From assembly GCA_947311845.1 (NCBI GenBank), contig CAMZMU010000080.1, positions 17,297,341-17,361,340 on the forward strand: a stretch of DNA of 64,000 nucleotides, read 5' to 3'. The stretch is from Poa pratensis (Eukaryota > Streptophyta > Magnoliopsida > Poales > Poaceae). Within the stretch, counting starts at the first letter, position 1; each line of letters starts with the position of its first letter. The notes under the pieces were generated by a model. That model was not told where the DNA came from and made no database searches. It saw nothing but the letters and a program-made list of their open reading frames with translations. The translations under genes were made by a program, and so were the position numbers. This document shows positions 1-10,064 of the stretch, piece by piece.

Positions 1-509
1 CGACACGCAGCGTATCTCTGCCACGTGCTGTGGAGAGATCTTTGGAGTGATTGCGGGAATCTTTTTGTGTCGGAGAGACCGGCACAAGAGCAGATCTCGA
101 AGGTTTGTGGGAAGTTTGGTTCTTGAAGCTTGAGATGAACCGGCATGAGAATGTCGGATGTTTGTTCAGGATAAAACAGTTGTCTAGTGTCGGAGCAACC
201 GGCATAAGGTCATATGGCGAAACAGTTGGAGGTTTTATCCTGATACTTGATGTGTACCGACATGGTTATGTCGGATGGTTGGGTTAAGTTGAGTTGGTCG
301 TGAAAGCTTGACTTGCCCTTTCAGCGGAGTTCTTGTGTCGGAGAAACCGACACAGGGGCAAATGTCGGAATCAGTTGGAGAGGTTATTAGTGGCTTTACT
401 GTTGAACCGACATGGTTATGTCGGATGTTTGGTGTGGTTGTCTCGGTTGATTAAACCTGTTGTGGCCCTTCATCCAAGGCTGCAGGACCGCACCAGCTTC
501 GGGGACTAA
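1..509 (+). mobile_element. 3' internal end of a gypsy element (G0)
   Basis: This non-coding stretch repeats the pair ACCGACAT...ATGTCGG (for example 252-273 and 408-427) at irregular spacing. It ends in a purine-rich tract, cttcggggacta, directly before a TGTC LTR start at 510, which is the layout of a polypurine tract and 3' LTR. The same kind of repeat lies inside gypsy-D, so the two are probably related families. No gag or pol reading is visible; the body of the element is outside the window. Confidence 0.6.
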
Positions 510-1464
510 TGTCAGGGGGCTACCCCCGGGTAGGGTCATGGTGTGGTATAAGCAAGGTCCCAGGTGTGGGCCAGGTTACAGTAAGAACCGACATAACTGG
601 ACCTCTGAGGTGACCAGGGTTTGATGTTGGTGTAAACCGACATAGGAGAACCGAGGTAGCCCGGGCCAGAAGGGACCGAGGTACCATGCTGGTGCAAACC
701 GGCATGTGGGATCCGAGATAAGGATCCGAGACGTCATAACCGACATATATGTGTCGGTATCTTGTGTGTTTTTCTTATGTGCAGGGAAGGTTATTGAGGA
801 AAGGGAATCCGGCATATCCATGCCGGGTTATCCTTATGTCGGACAGAAGTCAGCGCTGCTATCACATCCCGTCTGGCACGGGAGCGCGGCGTGCGGTACG
901 GCGCATGTCTGAGGTGACTGAGCGTGCCTCTGCTAACCAAGGAGCAGGAGAAGGACACCGCTGACCTCGGCTGTACCTAGGAGCAGAGATATGGGACATG
1001 ACATGGGCAAGCCACGTCCGTTCCACTGTGCAGAGACAATCATGACGCGCAGGCGTGCGCGTCTATAGTGCCGGTACGGAGATGTGACCGTTGCAAGTGG
1101 AGGGGTATTTCGGTAACTCGGTTTAGCCTATATATATGGCCTCACCCCCTCCTGCGTGAGGGATGATGCACTGAGAGAGACATTTCCCCCATAGCTACAT
1201 CTTCTTCCTTGTGTTTATCACCATTGCTGGGATCATACAGCTCGAGGAGCAACCTTGTATTTGTGATACCTCGGTATAGAGAGAGGCAGGCAGGAGTAGG
1301 GGCTTTACCTCCTCACGAGGGCCCTGAACCTGGGTAGATCTTGGTGTGCTTGTGTGTTCTTCGTGTGTGCTTCTTAGCGCGCTAGCCCTCTCCCGGATCC
1401 ACCAGCGTCCATCGGCCCCACTCTTTAGCCATCCTATGGCATCTGCCGTGATACCACCACGACA
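510..1464 (+). repeat. 3' LTR of gypsy element G0
   Basis: The LTR starts TGTCAGGGGGCTACCCC and ends CCACCACGACA, the TGTC...GACA ends also seen in gypsy-D and gypsy-G. A TATA-like run (tatatatat, 1129-1137) is followed by a U5-like stretch with 'cctgaacctgggtagatct', close to the U5 of gypsy-G ('ccgaacctgggtaaatct'). Length is about 955 bp. No target duplication can be checked because the 5' LTR is outside the window. Confidence 0.65.
1129..1137 (+). promoter_or_regulatory. TATA box of the G0 LTR
   Basis: The run tatatatat lies in the middle of the LTR, where the U3/R boundary would be expected. Confidence 0.45.
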
Positions 1465-1654
1465 ACAACTAGAACATAGCCTAAACAATGCCTCATATAT
1501 ATTAGATTGGACACACAAATTCCAGGGATGGAGCTAGTGAGCTGAGTAGGATGCACAAGATCGGTATTTGTGCATACCACAAGGATCACTAGCGCCACCC
1601 TCGAATCACACAGTGTCACCTTATTTTAATCATCGACATTACAGAAAAAAAACT

Positions 1655-1850
1655 AAAAATCTATGTGTAAACAATGCCTACTAAAAACAGAGTAAATCGA
1701 TGGCTAAAAAATTAGCTACTTACAACTAGAAAACAGCTAAAATCTATGTGTAAATAGTGCCTTCTAAAACAGAGCAAATCGATGGCTAAACAATTAGCTA
1801 CTTACAACAATGCCTACTAAGAACAGAGCTAATCATCTGAAACGAGCAAA
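1655..1850. repeat. Tandem repeat, unit about 81 bp
   Basis: Two imperfect copies of a unit beginning aatctatgtgtaaacaatgcc and containing 'aaatcgatggctaaa' and 'attagctacttacaac' run from about 1655 to 1807, with a partial third copy to about 1850. The repeat lies just downstream (minus sense) of the hypothetical gene at 1878-2597. No function is evident. Confidence 0.6.
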
Positions 1851-1877
1851 AATATGTGCAAAAATAAAAAACCCTAT

Positions 1878-2597
1878 TCTAATGAACTTGGGTCTAACAT
1901 TAGGCGAGGCGGCGACGCTACTCGCTTAGCGTCGCCGCCGGCGACGGAGCTAGCGCCGGCCTCTCCTGGCGGCGCCTCCACCTCGAGCCCCTTGCTCTCG
2001 CCGTGGACCAAAGAGAGGGCTACGACGGCCCGGAGGTCAGACTGAAAGACCGCCTCCTCGGCGCGTTCGACCTGGGACGAGGCCTCAGAGAGGAGGACCG
2101 CCGCCTCTAGATCGGCCTCCTCCTGACGACGTTGGGCGTCCTGGCGCTCGAAATCAGCGCGGGAGAGTTGGCAACCGATCTCCAGATCAAGATCCTCCTC
2201 CTCTTCCTCGTCGTCGGAGGACGAGGACGAGGACGATGAGGAAGACGGATGGTTCCGAAAGCGAGGATGGGGGCCGGGGTAGCACGCCTGGCGGATCTCG
2301 CGGTAGCTACAATGGCGGCCAAGTGTGCGGGTGCGGCCGGAAGGGTGCGGAGCACTGGAGCCTCTCAGCGTGCTCTTCTTGCAGCGCCAACGGACGAGCG
2401 CCAGAGCAAGGGACGCGACACCGGCCCGCGGGCGTCAGAGCGCCGGCGGCCTGTTCCGCAAGCTCGTCCCGTAACACCAGCTGCCGCTGCCGCTGCGTGA
2501 AGGCCCGAACGGTGGGGCGGCCGCGGCCTCGGACGCCTCCACGGCCACGGCCGCGGCCGCGATGGCCAGATCTACCAATGCCGGCGGTGGAAGCCAT
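1878..2597 (-). pseudogene. Unrecognised minus-strand gene remnant: RG-rich start, poly-Ser/acidic middle
   Basis: From an ATG at 2597 the minus strand reads an Arg/Gly-rich start (GRGRGRGG) and then a Gln/Leu-rich stretch (FTQRQRQLVLRDELAEQ). After about position 2340 the coding character moves to another frame. That frame, open from about 2400 to a stop near 1878, reads a run of eight Ser, then DDEEEEEDLD, then a charged helical segment with QRRQEEADLEAAV. I read this as one gene of about 240 codons broken by one frameshift. A TATA-like CCTATAAGAA lies about 90 bp upstream. I do not recognise the family. The multi-frame GC-rich sequence could also mislead, so confidence is modest. It may be transposon-associated. 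Confidence 0.4.
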
Positions 2598-2682
2598 GTG
2601 ACACAGTGGAGATCGAGAGAGGAGACTGTGCAGCGGTTAGGGTTGGAAGTGAGACAGTGAGAGTGAGAATGAAGGGCGTAGG

Positions 2683-2692
2683 TTCTTATAGG
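2683..2692 (-). promoter_or_regulatory. TATA-like box upstream of the minus-strand remnant
   Basis: The minus strand reads CCTATAAGAA about 90 bp before the ATG at 2597, followed by a CT-rich stretch typical of a plant 5' leader. Confidence 0.35.
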
Positions 2693-2723
2693 CCGCGTTA
2701 GCGGGCTGTCGGGCTGCTCCTAA

Positions 2724-2792
2724 TGGCAACGGAGATTGCACAAAAGTCCATGTGCGATGTCGGTAACGGAGGTAAAGTAATCTCCGTTGCCA
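2724..2792. repeat. 14-bp perfect inverted repeat
   Basis: TGGCAACGGAGATT (2724-2737) and AATCTCCGTTGCCA (2779-2792) are exact reverse complements separated by 41 bases. The core CCGTTGCC recurs nearby at about 2811 and 2893. It could be a terminal or subterminal repeat of a small DNA element or a hairpin. Confidence 0.5.
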
Positions 2793-2836
2793 ATATGCAT
2801 TCCCTATTTAACCGTTGCCTTTGTTGCGGGCCAGCC

Positions 2837-4010
2837 TTACGGCCCAGTGCGGGCACGCGGGGGATGTCGCGATTTTTCGTCGCCTAACTCGTGCCGTTGC
2901 CATAGAGGGATATCCGATGTGTCGTTGTGTACTAGTGTTGGTGCGGTGGGCACATCCATATGATCGCATGAGAGGCGGAAGAGATGAATTATCGTCGAGT
3001 AACTCGAGGCGAACATCACAACAGGTGCAAACACCATGGCTTGCAAAAATTTGGGAGCATGTGCAACATTATCAAAAGAGTCAAGAGACATAGAGGATTG
3101 TGTCGTGAGGCGGAGATGTGGAACTTTCTCCGTGGACAATGGAAAAACATGCTCATCCAAGACCATTACGGGAAATATTGACTCGACTAGATCTGATATG
3201 AAATCATTTCTATCCCTCGTGAAGCGAGATGTACCAAAACAAAACACCGTTTGGAGTGGTACTCAAGGTTAGGTTGATTACTTGATTATATGGTTGAAGA
3301 TGGGCCAACAATAAATATGCAAAGAAAAGTATACTCTGGAGTTTCACCAAGAAGACTTTCAAGAAGCATTTTCATGGCTAGGAAACGTGTAGGTAACATA
3401 TTGATGAGATAACAGACAGTGATGAACGTATGATCACTTCAAAAATTGGAATTGTACGGATGCACGAACAAGTTGAGTTAAACATTTTTCGACAATATGG
3501 TGATTCTTACGCTCGGTTGGACCATTATGCTTACATGCAGGTAGGCAGGAAACACGGTGAGTAATACCAAGTTTCTGAAACAAAGAATTAAGATTAAGAT
3601 ATTCTCCGCCCAATCCGGCTGAATATAAACAATTTAATGTTTAAGGAGACTCTCAATATGTGCTTGGAAGAGTAGAAACACATTAAAGATATCAGATTTA
3701 CACTTGCGAATAAATCCAAGTAAAAGTACTATGAGTGACAATGAATCTAACATAATAATTATATCCACGAAATGAAGTTTGTGTAGAAACATCTGAATTA
3801 ATAAGCTCGATAGGAGCTGAAGTACAATTCATGGTCCTTGTCTTGAAAACAAGCATCACAAAATGCATTATTTTTATTGACACCCAAGAGTTAAGCCATG
3901 TCGATGGCCGAAACGTTGAAACGATGGAGATGTATGACCCTAAGCGATAATGCCACGCGGAAAGCGACCCCCGAATAATGTTGAACACCTGTTTGGCAAA
4001 TGGCAGATCA
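2837..4010 (-). pseudogene. Degenerate copia pol fragment (pre-integrase, integrase, linker)
   Basis: Read on the minus strand from right to left there is a GAG-pre-integrase motif (WHYRLG, near 3950) and an integrase core start (ELINSDV and FRGYNYYVRFI, about 3740-3820). An integrase stretch with GGEYLNLNSLFQKLGI and HNGPTERKNHHIVEKCLTQL lies at about 3480-3600. Downstream comes the copia linker (TPEYTF near 3330, then LDEHVFP near 3150). The order matches Ty1/copia pol. Stops and frame changes break it throughout, so it is an old remnant. No LTRs were found around it. Confidence 0.8.
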
Positions 4011-5235
4011 ATATTGTAGAGACTAGGGATAAATATGTAGCAAAAAGTTTTTGTATTTACCATGGAGACGGAATTGGAGTGGAAATAAGTACACATAACC
4101 GAAAATTTTGAATCGGAAAGGGAACTGGAAACATAATGACGTTTTTTTTTGGCGAAATGGCCATGGAAATGGAATTTCCGTTTTTATGGCAAATATAGAA
4201 CTTTCCATTTTAGTGTGGTGTCATGTCTTTGTTTGGCCTTATATTCTATAATGAGTTGGTAAGTGAAGTTTGTGGCTGAGCTGCGCCGGGCGAGACGTGA
4301 CACTTATTCAGTATATCCACCTACCCCCGTTTCATCCTGAATCCCATGCATACATACACGCACACTCGATCGCCGTGCATGCACATCGATCAAAGGCATG
4401 CATCTCGCCGGCATGGATATCCCTCTCTCATTTCTTCTCTGTACTCTGGCCATCTCATTGATCATATGCTCCGTCTTCTTCCGCGCTGACAAGGGGCGCT
4501 GTGGGCTGCTGCCGCCCGGCCCGAGGGGCTGGCCGGTGCTGGGAAACCTCCCGCAGCTGGGCCCATGCTCCGTCGTGGTGGTGGCCGGGTCGGCCGCCGT
4601 GACCGAGCAGTTCCTCCGCATCCACGACGCCAAGTTCCGCAGCCGCCCGCACAACTCCGGCGGCGAGCACATGGCGTACAATTACCAGGACATTGTGTTC
4701 GCGCCCTACGGGTCACGATGGCGCGCCATGCGCAAGGTCTGCGCCGTCAACCTCTTCTCGGCCCGAGCGCTCAACGACGTCCGCGGGGTCCGCGAGCGGG
4801 AGGCAGCGCTCATGGTGAGGTCCCTCGTCGACGCCGCTTGCGGGGCGCGGTGGTGGCTCTCGGCAAGGCGGCGAACGTGTGCACGACCAACGCGCTCTCG
4901 CGTGCGGCCGTGGGGCTCCGGGTGTTCGCGGTCGGCAGCGAGCTGGGTGCCAAGGACTTGAAGGAGATTTTGGTGGAGCTGTTGGGACTTTGTGCCGGCG
5001 CTCCGGTGGCTCGACCCGCAGGGGGTCGTCGCCAAGATGAAGAAGCTGCACCGCCGGTTCGATGACATGATGAACCGGATAATCGCCGAGAGAAGGAGTG
5101 CCGGAGGTAAGGCGACCTGCGCGGACGAATGTAAGGAGGACCTGCTTGGGTTACTGCTCGCGATGGTGCAGGAAGACAAGTCGCTCACCGTCGGCGAGGA
5201 GGACAAGATCACCGACACTGACATCAAGGCGCTCA

Positions 5236-5316
5236 TACTGGTACTAACTTCAATTCTGATGTTTAATTTCATCACTCATCACTAGCTTAAACTATGGCAT
5301 AAAATACGGCATGTAC
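5236..5316 (+). repeat. Direct repeat copy 1 spanning the P450 5' splice site
   Basis: This runs from tactggtactaac through ctcatcactagcttaaactatgg to catgtac and matches 5590-5666 with about 85% identity by eye. It includes the last bases of exon 1 and the splice donor. Confidence 0.7.
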
Positions 5317-5589
5317 TTCTTTTTTTGACCTGGAACTCATATTCAATTAAACCAGAGGCATAGCCAAATCGGCAGCCGCAATAACACTTACATCGTTTGG
5401 GACAGCATCACGCCAAAGAAGACCATTACCAGCATTACCCGGCCTCCAGCGCCGTCAGCTCATGCGCTGCTTTATTACATTCACGCCGACAGAATCTAAA
5501 CGAAATAGACGTGAAATTAAGTCTAGCCAACATCTTGGCATCCCTAACAAGAACTCCAATAGGGGAACGATCATACTTTGTTTCGCTTG
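5317..5589 (-). mobile_element. 5'-truncated LINE 3' end (RNase H-like segment) inside the P450 intron
   Basis: On the minus strand the sequence reads RSPIGVLVRDAKMLARL followed by FRFCRRECNKAAHELTALEAG, the C-terminal RNase H-like domain of plant L1-type LINE polyproteins. It ends in a GGTCAAAAAAA tail (T run at 5320-5326 on the plus strand). It is flanked by a direct repeat of about 80 bp (5236-5316 and 5590-5666). Confidence 0.7.
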
Positions 5590-5666
5590 TACTGGTACTA
5601 ACTTCGATTCTGATGTTTTCATCACTCATCAGTAGCTTAAACTATGGAATTGCATGCGTCATGTAC
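5590..5666 (+). repeat. Direct repeat copy 2, with a second copy of the splice donor
   Basis: This is the second copy of the 5236-5316 segment, again containing tactgGTACTAACTT, so the intron holds two potential 5' splice sites. Confidence 0.7.
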
Positions 5667-6489
5667 GTTTTTTGTTGACAAGTGCAATCTAACTTAATTA
5701 TATGCAAATCTCAAAAAAAAACTTAATTATATGCAGAACTTGTTTGTGGCGGGCACGGACACGACGTCGAGCATAGTGGAGTGGGCGGTGACGGAGCTCA
5801 TCAGGCACCCGGAGATCATGAAGCAGGCGCAAGAGGAGCTCGACGCCGTCGTGGGCCGCGACAGGCTTGTCTCGGAGTCCGACCTGCCACGGCTCACGTT
5901 CCTCAACGCCGTCATCAAGGAGACGTTCAGGCTGCACCCGTCGACACCGCTCTCGCTTCCCCGGGGGGCCTCCGAGGAGTGCGAGGTCGCCGGCTACCGC
6001 ATCCCCGTGGGCACCGAGCTACCGGTGAACGTGTGGGGCATCGCCCGCGACCGGGCCCTGTTGCCCGACCCGCTTGAGTACCGGTCCGCACGGTTCCTCC
6101 CCGGAGGATCGCACGAGAACATTGATCTCAAGGGAGGCGACTTCGGGTTCATACCGTTTGGGGCGGGCCGGAGGATATGCGCGGGCCTCAGCTGGGGTGT
6201 GAGGATGGTGACGATGACGACCGCCACGCTGGTGCACTCGTTCGACTGGGAGTTGCCGGCCGGCCAGACGCCAGATAAGTTGAACATGGAGGAGGCCTTC
6301 TCCCTGCTGCTGCAGCGTGCCGTGCCGTTGATGGCCCACCCGGTGCCTAGGTTGCTCCCATCGGCATACGAGATTGCGTAGAACCTAAAGTGGTCAACTT
6401 CCTCAATAAACTTACTCAGGAAAGCTCTAATTCTTCTATAAATTCATATTGTCCTTGTTGATGATGTATAGAGCACAGGCTACAAGTAT

Positions 6490-6600
6490 ACCGTCTCCGT
6501 GTACCATTATTGATGGATTATCTCAATGTTTACCTGAAGTAGTTAGCAATGTATGTTTTTCTGAGAATTTCAATAAGAAAGAATAACATGGAAAATAACA
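6490..6600 (+). repeat. P450 downstream segment shared with 10575-10685
   Basis: The shared run includes 'tgtttacctgaagtagttagcaatg' and 'caataagaaagaataacatgga', matching the sequence after the second P450 copy. It supports a duplication that includes the 3' flank. From 6601 to about 6840 there is a low-complexity insertion with repeated 'tgtagtca' and 'gtggctccgccactg', absent from the other copy and probably a transposon remnant. Confidence 0.6.
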
Positions 6601-6864
6601 TTTGTCCGATGGAAAGTACAGTGGCAAAATTCAACTCTGTGTAGTCAATATAAAATTTTGTAGTCAAATACACGTATTTTTAATATTTGGAGCCAGCATT
6701 TCAACTATGTAGTCAATACAAAACTGTGTAGTCAAGTACTATTATTATTTTTTGCATGATTTTTTGCCTGTATTACCAAAAAACTGTGTAGTCAGCTGAC
6801 TACACACCTCTAACGTGGCTCCGCCACTGGACCAGTAGTGTCATAATGTACGAAAAAAATTCAT

Positions 6865-7260
6865 CACTTGTATTACAGTTCATTTCACATGAAAGAGACG
6901 AGGGAAACATATTTAGAAAATTCTATTTTCCATTTGGATAACCATGGAAATTTTCTTATTGAAGTTTTCATGTTGTCTAAAAGCTCAACTTCACTCCGTT
7001 GAAAATGCAATTCATTCTGAAAATCCAGATGGCACGTGTGACCAAGATAAAGAAGGGCTCAGATTGTTTCTGAAGAAGGATAAGAAATCTTGAGGCTTTC
7101 CAGAAGGATAGAAAATATAAACTTACAAAGCAAGTCCTAGATCGCCAAAGGCGGAGGGTTTTGTTTCGTCAAATCACCCGCTATCCACTAGCAATGTCCT
7201 ATGTATTTAATGATTTAAAAACTAAGCAAAACTTTGAAGTGTTCTCTCAACTCCGAAGCC
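6865..7260 (+). repeat. Non-coding segment duplicated at 12265-12300 plus 15430-15880
   Basis: 'cacatgaaagagacgagg' followed by 'tttagaaaattc', 'ttttccatttgg', 'gtgaccaagataaagaagggc' and 'cagggttttgttt' recur in the same order across the second Helitron. This copy lacks the Helitron and so shows the pre-insertion site. Confidence 0.75.
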
Positions 7261-8452
7261 GTCCAGTTCCTTTCCGCTCCAAGCCGAGTTGGTCATTCTG
7301 TCAACAAAAAAAAAGCCGAGTTGGTCATCATGGATGGTGGCCCTTCTATTTGTAGTGACTTCCTCTCATCTTCTTAGCGGGCCGCTGACAATTGTACTGG
7401 AGTACATGGTTCATGCCGTCGAGAATCAAATAACTGTTTGTTGTATATTTGATACGATGATACGACGGAGTGATTGAAAATTATTATGCATATTTTTTTC
7501 CTGTATAGCAGATGTCGTGAACAATTGACCTGAGAGTGAAATACTGTAGTAGTTTCACACGAGTTAGCATGCGACACTAAACCATCACAAACATGCACTG
7601 AAGACAACAAACATGCCAACTTTTTTGATGAATCATGCCAAGTATCACTTATGTCTAGCAGTTCCCTCTGCTTCACGGGACGGTTCAAGACAAACAGGAC
7701 TAGTGATTAAATTACCATGCATACGATGCACTGCTCCACCTAATTCCTCGTCCTTTCGTCTAGCTACTATTCTACTAAAAGCTAGTGTAGCGTACATCCT
7801 AAAGAAAAGCCTTTCAAGTATTTGATGTTACGCTCCAACGAACGTTCTTCAGTTGTAGGGTACGGCCCCCTCGGCTACTAAGGCAAGAACCAATTCTTAC
7901 AACTAGTTTACTAAGGAAAGAACCAGTTTAGCAGCTCCTTGTAGTAAACCCAGGCACCCGCAATGCAATACTTTTCCTACGTCTCCCGGTAGAGAGAAGA
8001 GCACGGAGACCAAAACTTTGGATGAAACTTCCCTATGCTCAAACTGAGCTTGGTTAACTGTCCCTAGCTAAGATGATAATATGGTATTATTAGCCCCACA
8101 GATGTGTGATGTGTCGCTCTCTTGCTGGACCAGAAGTCTCCAGCACACGTAAAGCACTACTAATAAAGCAGCATAATCACCCGGGCAAGCTGAGCTTCTG
8201 GATGCACACATCCATCTATCTATTGGCATCACATGATCGCTTGCCTTTTTTGCCAAGCCTAACACACCCATACATGACCAGCAAGACGCACTCAGCAGCA
8301 CAACATGCTCGGAGCTTAAAGCACGCTAAGCTAGCTAAGTGATGGCATCCAAAAGCCACATTTGATCTGCCGGTTAGGCCGGTGTCCGTAATCCATCAAA
8401 GGTCAAAGGGCTCATGAGCCGGAAAAAAGCAGAGAGACAAAGGTCTTAGGGC
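7261..8452. other. Non-coding stretch, no gene seen
   Basis: No open frame here resembles a known family. A segment at about 7485-7590 ('ttcctgtatagcag...gcgacactaaa') resembles 10065-10195, upstream of the second P450 copy, so it may be part of a third decayed promoter copy. The rest is unassigned. Confidence 0.4.
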
Positions 8453-8745
8453 CTCTTTGTTTGAGCTGACTGTGGCTAGCTGTGCTGCTTTGCAGGGAAA
8501 ATTGTTGCTCAGAGAAAGCTGTTTTTCTGAGTGGTAGTCTTTGACAACCCAGTTGACTGTCTGACTGTAAACTGTGGAATTGTCTGAAACACCCTTACAT
8601 TCATAAGAAGTTGTACCGTTGCTGATTTCCTGTGTTTTTCCTACTGATTCGTTTTCAGTTCCTGTAGGATTCCAAGTGTGGTGACATCTTATTCCTGCAA
8701 TATTACCATTCCTGTGTTAAATCCTGTGACCAAAGAAGCCCTTAT
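8453..8745. mobile_element. Possible hAT-like MITE remnant
   Basis: The left end, agggcctctttgtttgagct, and the reverse complement of the right end, agggcttctttggtcacagg, resemble each other and the typical grass hAT-MITE terminus. The flanking bases do not show a clear 8-bp target duplication, so the boundaries are tentative. Confidence 0.35.
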
Positions 8746-8803
8746 AGCTCTCTTGAAACATGAGTAGGTTTGGTCTTTTCTTCTTTAATATGATTTAACT
8801 GGC

Positions 8804-8819
8804 TAGCCCTTTAATATTA
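8804..8819 (+). repeat. LINE target-site duplication, left copy
   Basis: TAGCCCTTTAATATTA is repeated exactly at 9412-9427. Confidence 0.8.
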
Positions 8820-9411
8820 TTGAGACGAAGGCAAAAGTTTTGCCTTTTATATTGATAAAGAAGGAGCAAACATGACACGGCCGAGGCCAAACTTAAAAAA
8901 CTGCAAGGTAAAGATACAAGGGGGCAGGATCAGCCTATCCCATCTACTCGCTCATGGAGGAAGATTGTCATCGCATCAAGGGTGTGTCAACTCCGCGGTT
9001 AACTCAGCAAGGGATCTGGCACCTGCCAGCATCCAATTTCTTCCTTCGCTCCTGATCTTCTGGAAAAGCACGCTGGGCATTGAGAACTTGTTGTTGAAAA
9101 CCCTCTCATTTCGCTCCTTCCAAATCTCCCACGTAATTAGGGTAATGGCCGTCTTGAGCCCCTTCCGTGACAGGGATGTCTTGGCCGCCATGTCCATCCA
9201 ATAGTCGATCACCTTTGGCTTGGTGGTGTTGATGGCGAGCAGGATCGCGGGACACTTGAGCCAAACCGCCGCGTCGGCCCAAATGCGTCTGGAGTAGCGA
9301 CACTCGAAGAGGATGTGGCGCGCCGTCTCAGGCTGACATCTGCAGAGCTGGCAAACCGGCTGATGCGGCCAACCCCTAATCGCTAGCCTATCAGAGGTCC
9401 AAAGCCCAGCG
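8820..9411 (-). mobile_element. 5'-truncated LINE with reverse-transcriptase zinc-binding domain
   Basis: On the minus strand this segment reads LWTSDRLAIRGWPHQPVC, then CQLCRCQPETARHILFECRY and TWEIWKERNERVFNN. These are the zf-RVT cysteine/histidine motif and C-terminal tail of plant L1-type LINE ORF2. The 592-bp body is bounded by an exact 16-bp duplication, and its 3' tail (minus strand) ends in the LINE-like 'caaaacttttgcc' stretch. The minus-strand open frame runs past 9411 to 9476, but those codons belong to the flanking host DNA, not to the LINE. It is inserted upstream of the first recognisable MATE exon, probably in an intron. Confidence 0.85.
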
Positions 9412-9427
9412 TAGCCCTTTAATATTA
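9412..9427 (+). repeat. LINE target-site duplication, right copy
   Basis: This is the exact 16-bp match to 8804-8819. Confidence 0.8.
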
Positions 9428-9508
9428 GATCTTCCTCATATGATAAATGATCTATCCTACGGATCTTGGCTAGCATATTCTGAAATCCATCTGTTTATTG
9501 CTCTTAAG

Positions 9509-9933
9509 GTGCTGCCAGAGGGTTTGGCTGGCAGAAAGCATGCTCCTTCATCAACCTGTGTGCTTACTACGCTGTCGGCATCCCATCAGCTGTTATCTTT
9601 GCATTTGTTCTGAAGATTGGTGGCAAAGTAAGTTCTACTATGCTTTATGCAGATATTTGAGGATATATTGTGCCTGGATTCTAGTGTGAGGTCTCCTTTG
9701 TTCGTGGCAGGGGCTTTGGTTGGGAATCGTATGTGCATGCAATGGTAGTGCAGATATTAGCTGTTCTTGTGATGATGCTTCGTACCAACTGGGATAAAGA
9801 GGTGCGTACATCCGTGCCCTCGGTTTACAAAACTTGACAGTCTGTTTTCTGAACTTTTGTTTCGTTTGTAGGCCGAAATAGCCTGGGCTAGTACTAGAGT
9901 TCAGGAATCAGATGGCAGCGTAGCATTGGCTTA
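9509..9933 (+). pseudogene. 3' end of a MATE (DTX) transporter gene, three exons, frameshifted
   Basis: The exons are 9509-9627 (ARGFGWQKACSFINLCAYYAVGIP in part, then a hydrophobic helix to KIGGK), 9711-9801 (GLWLGIVCA, then VVQILAVLVMMLRTNWDKE) and 9872-9933 (AEIAWASTRVQ to a stop). Introns have GT/AG ends. The order and motifs are those of the last two membrane segments and tail of plant MATE antiporters, some of which load flavonoids into the vacuole. Exon 2 is 91 nt: a duplicated TGCA (near 9742) adds four bases and breaks the frame. No earlier MATE exon was found upstream, so the gene is also 5'-truncated. Its position after an F3'H-like P450 recurs in the second block. Confidence 0.8.
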
Positions 9934-10064
9934 AATGCCATCATTTCTTCATTATATCTCCAATAAGATGCTCAATTGTGCTACATTGTTCAATACCGTC
10001 CAGTTTCAGATGCCTGTTCTATGTATAGTATATTTGTTTTGATCAGGTAATTGATCACTTCAAT

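Larger units (their letters stand above)
4398..6381 (+). pseudogene. Flavonoid 3'-hydroxylase-like cytochrome P450 (CYP75B type), broken
   Basis: This two-exon plant A-type P450 has exon 1 at 4398-5240 and exon 2 at 5737-6381, with intron GT at 5241 and AG at 5735-5736. Visible motifs are an N-terminal membrane anchor, the hinge LPPGPRGWPVLGN, I-helix FVAGTDTTSS, K-helix KETFRLHPSTPLSLPR and heme loop FGAGRRICAG. The pattern, including NYQDIVFAPYGSRWRAMRK, is that of F3'H, which hydroxylates the flavonoid B ring at the endoplasmic reticulum. Lesions are an in-frame loss of about 25-28 codons after LPQLGP (near 4563), a frameshift near 4845, and a small deletion with frameshift near 4980, just before FVPALRWLDPQG. 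Exon 2 is fully open. The true start may be the inner ATG at 4413 (MDIPLSF), which fits the family better. It is paired with a MATE transporter fragment downstream. Confidence 0.85.

Noticed and set aside
51..964. Short plus-strand frames in the G0 element as small genes
   Set aside because: They translate the repeated ACCGACAT/ATGTCGG motif and LTR sequence and have no protein similarity.
4706..5275. Long minus-strand frames opposite P450 exon 1
   Set aside because: They are shadow frames of GC-rich P450 coding sequence. The plus strand carries all the conserved motifs.
8976..9476. Treating the whole 166-codon minus-strand frame as LINE protein
   Set aside because: The exact 16-bp duplication places the LINE edge at 9411. 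Codons beyond it come from flanking DNA.
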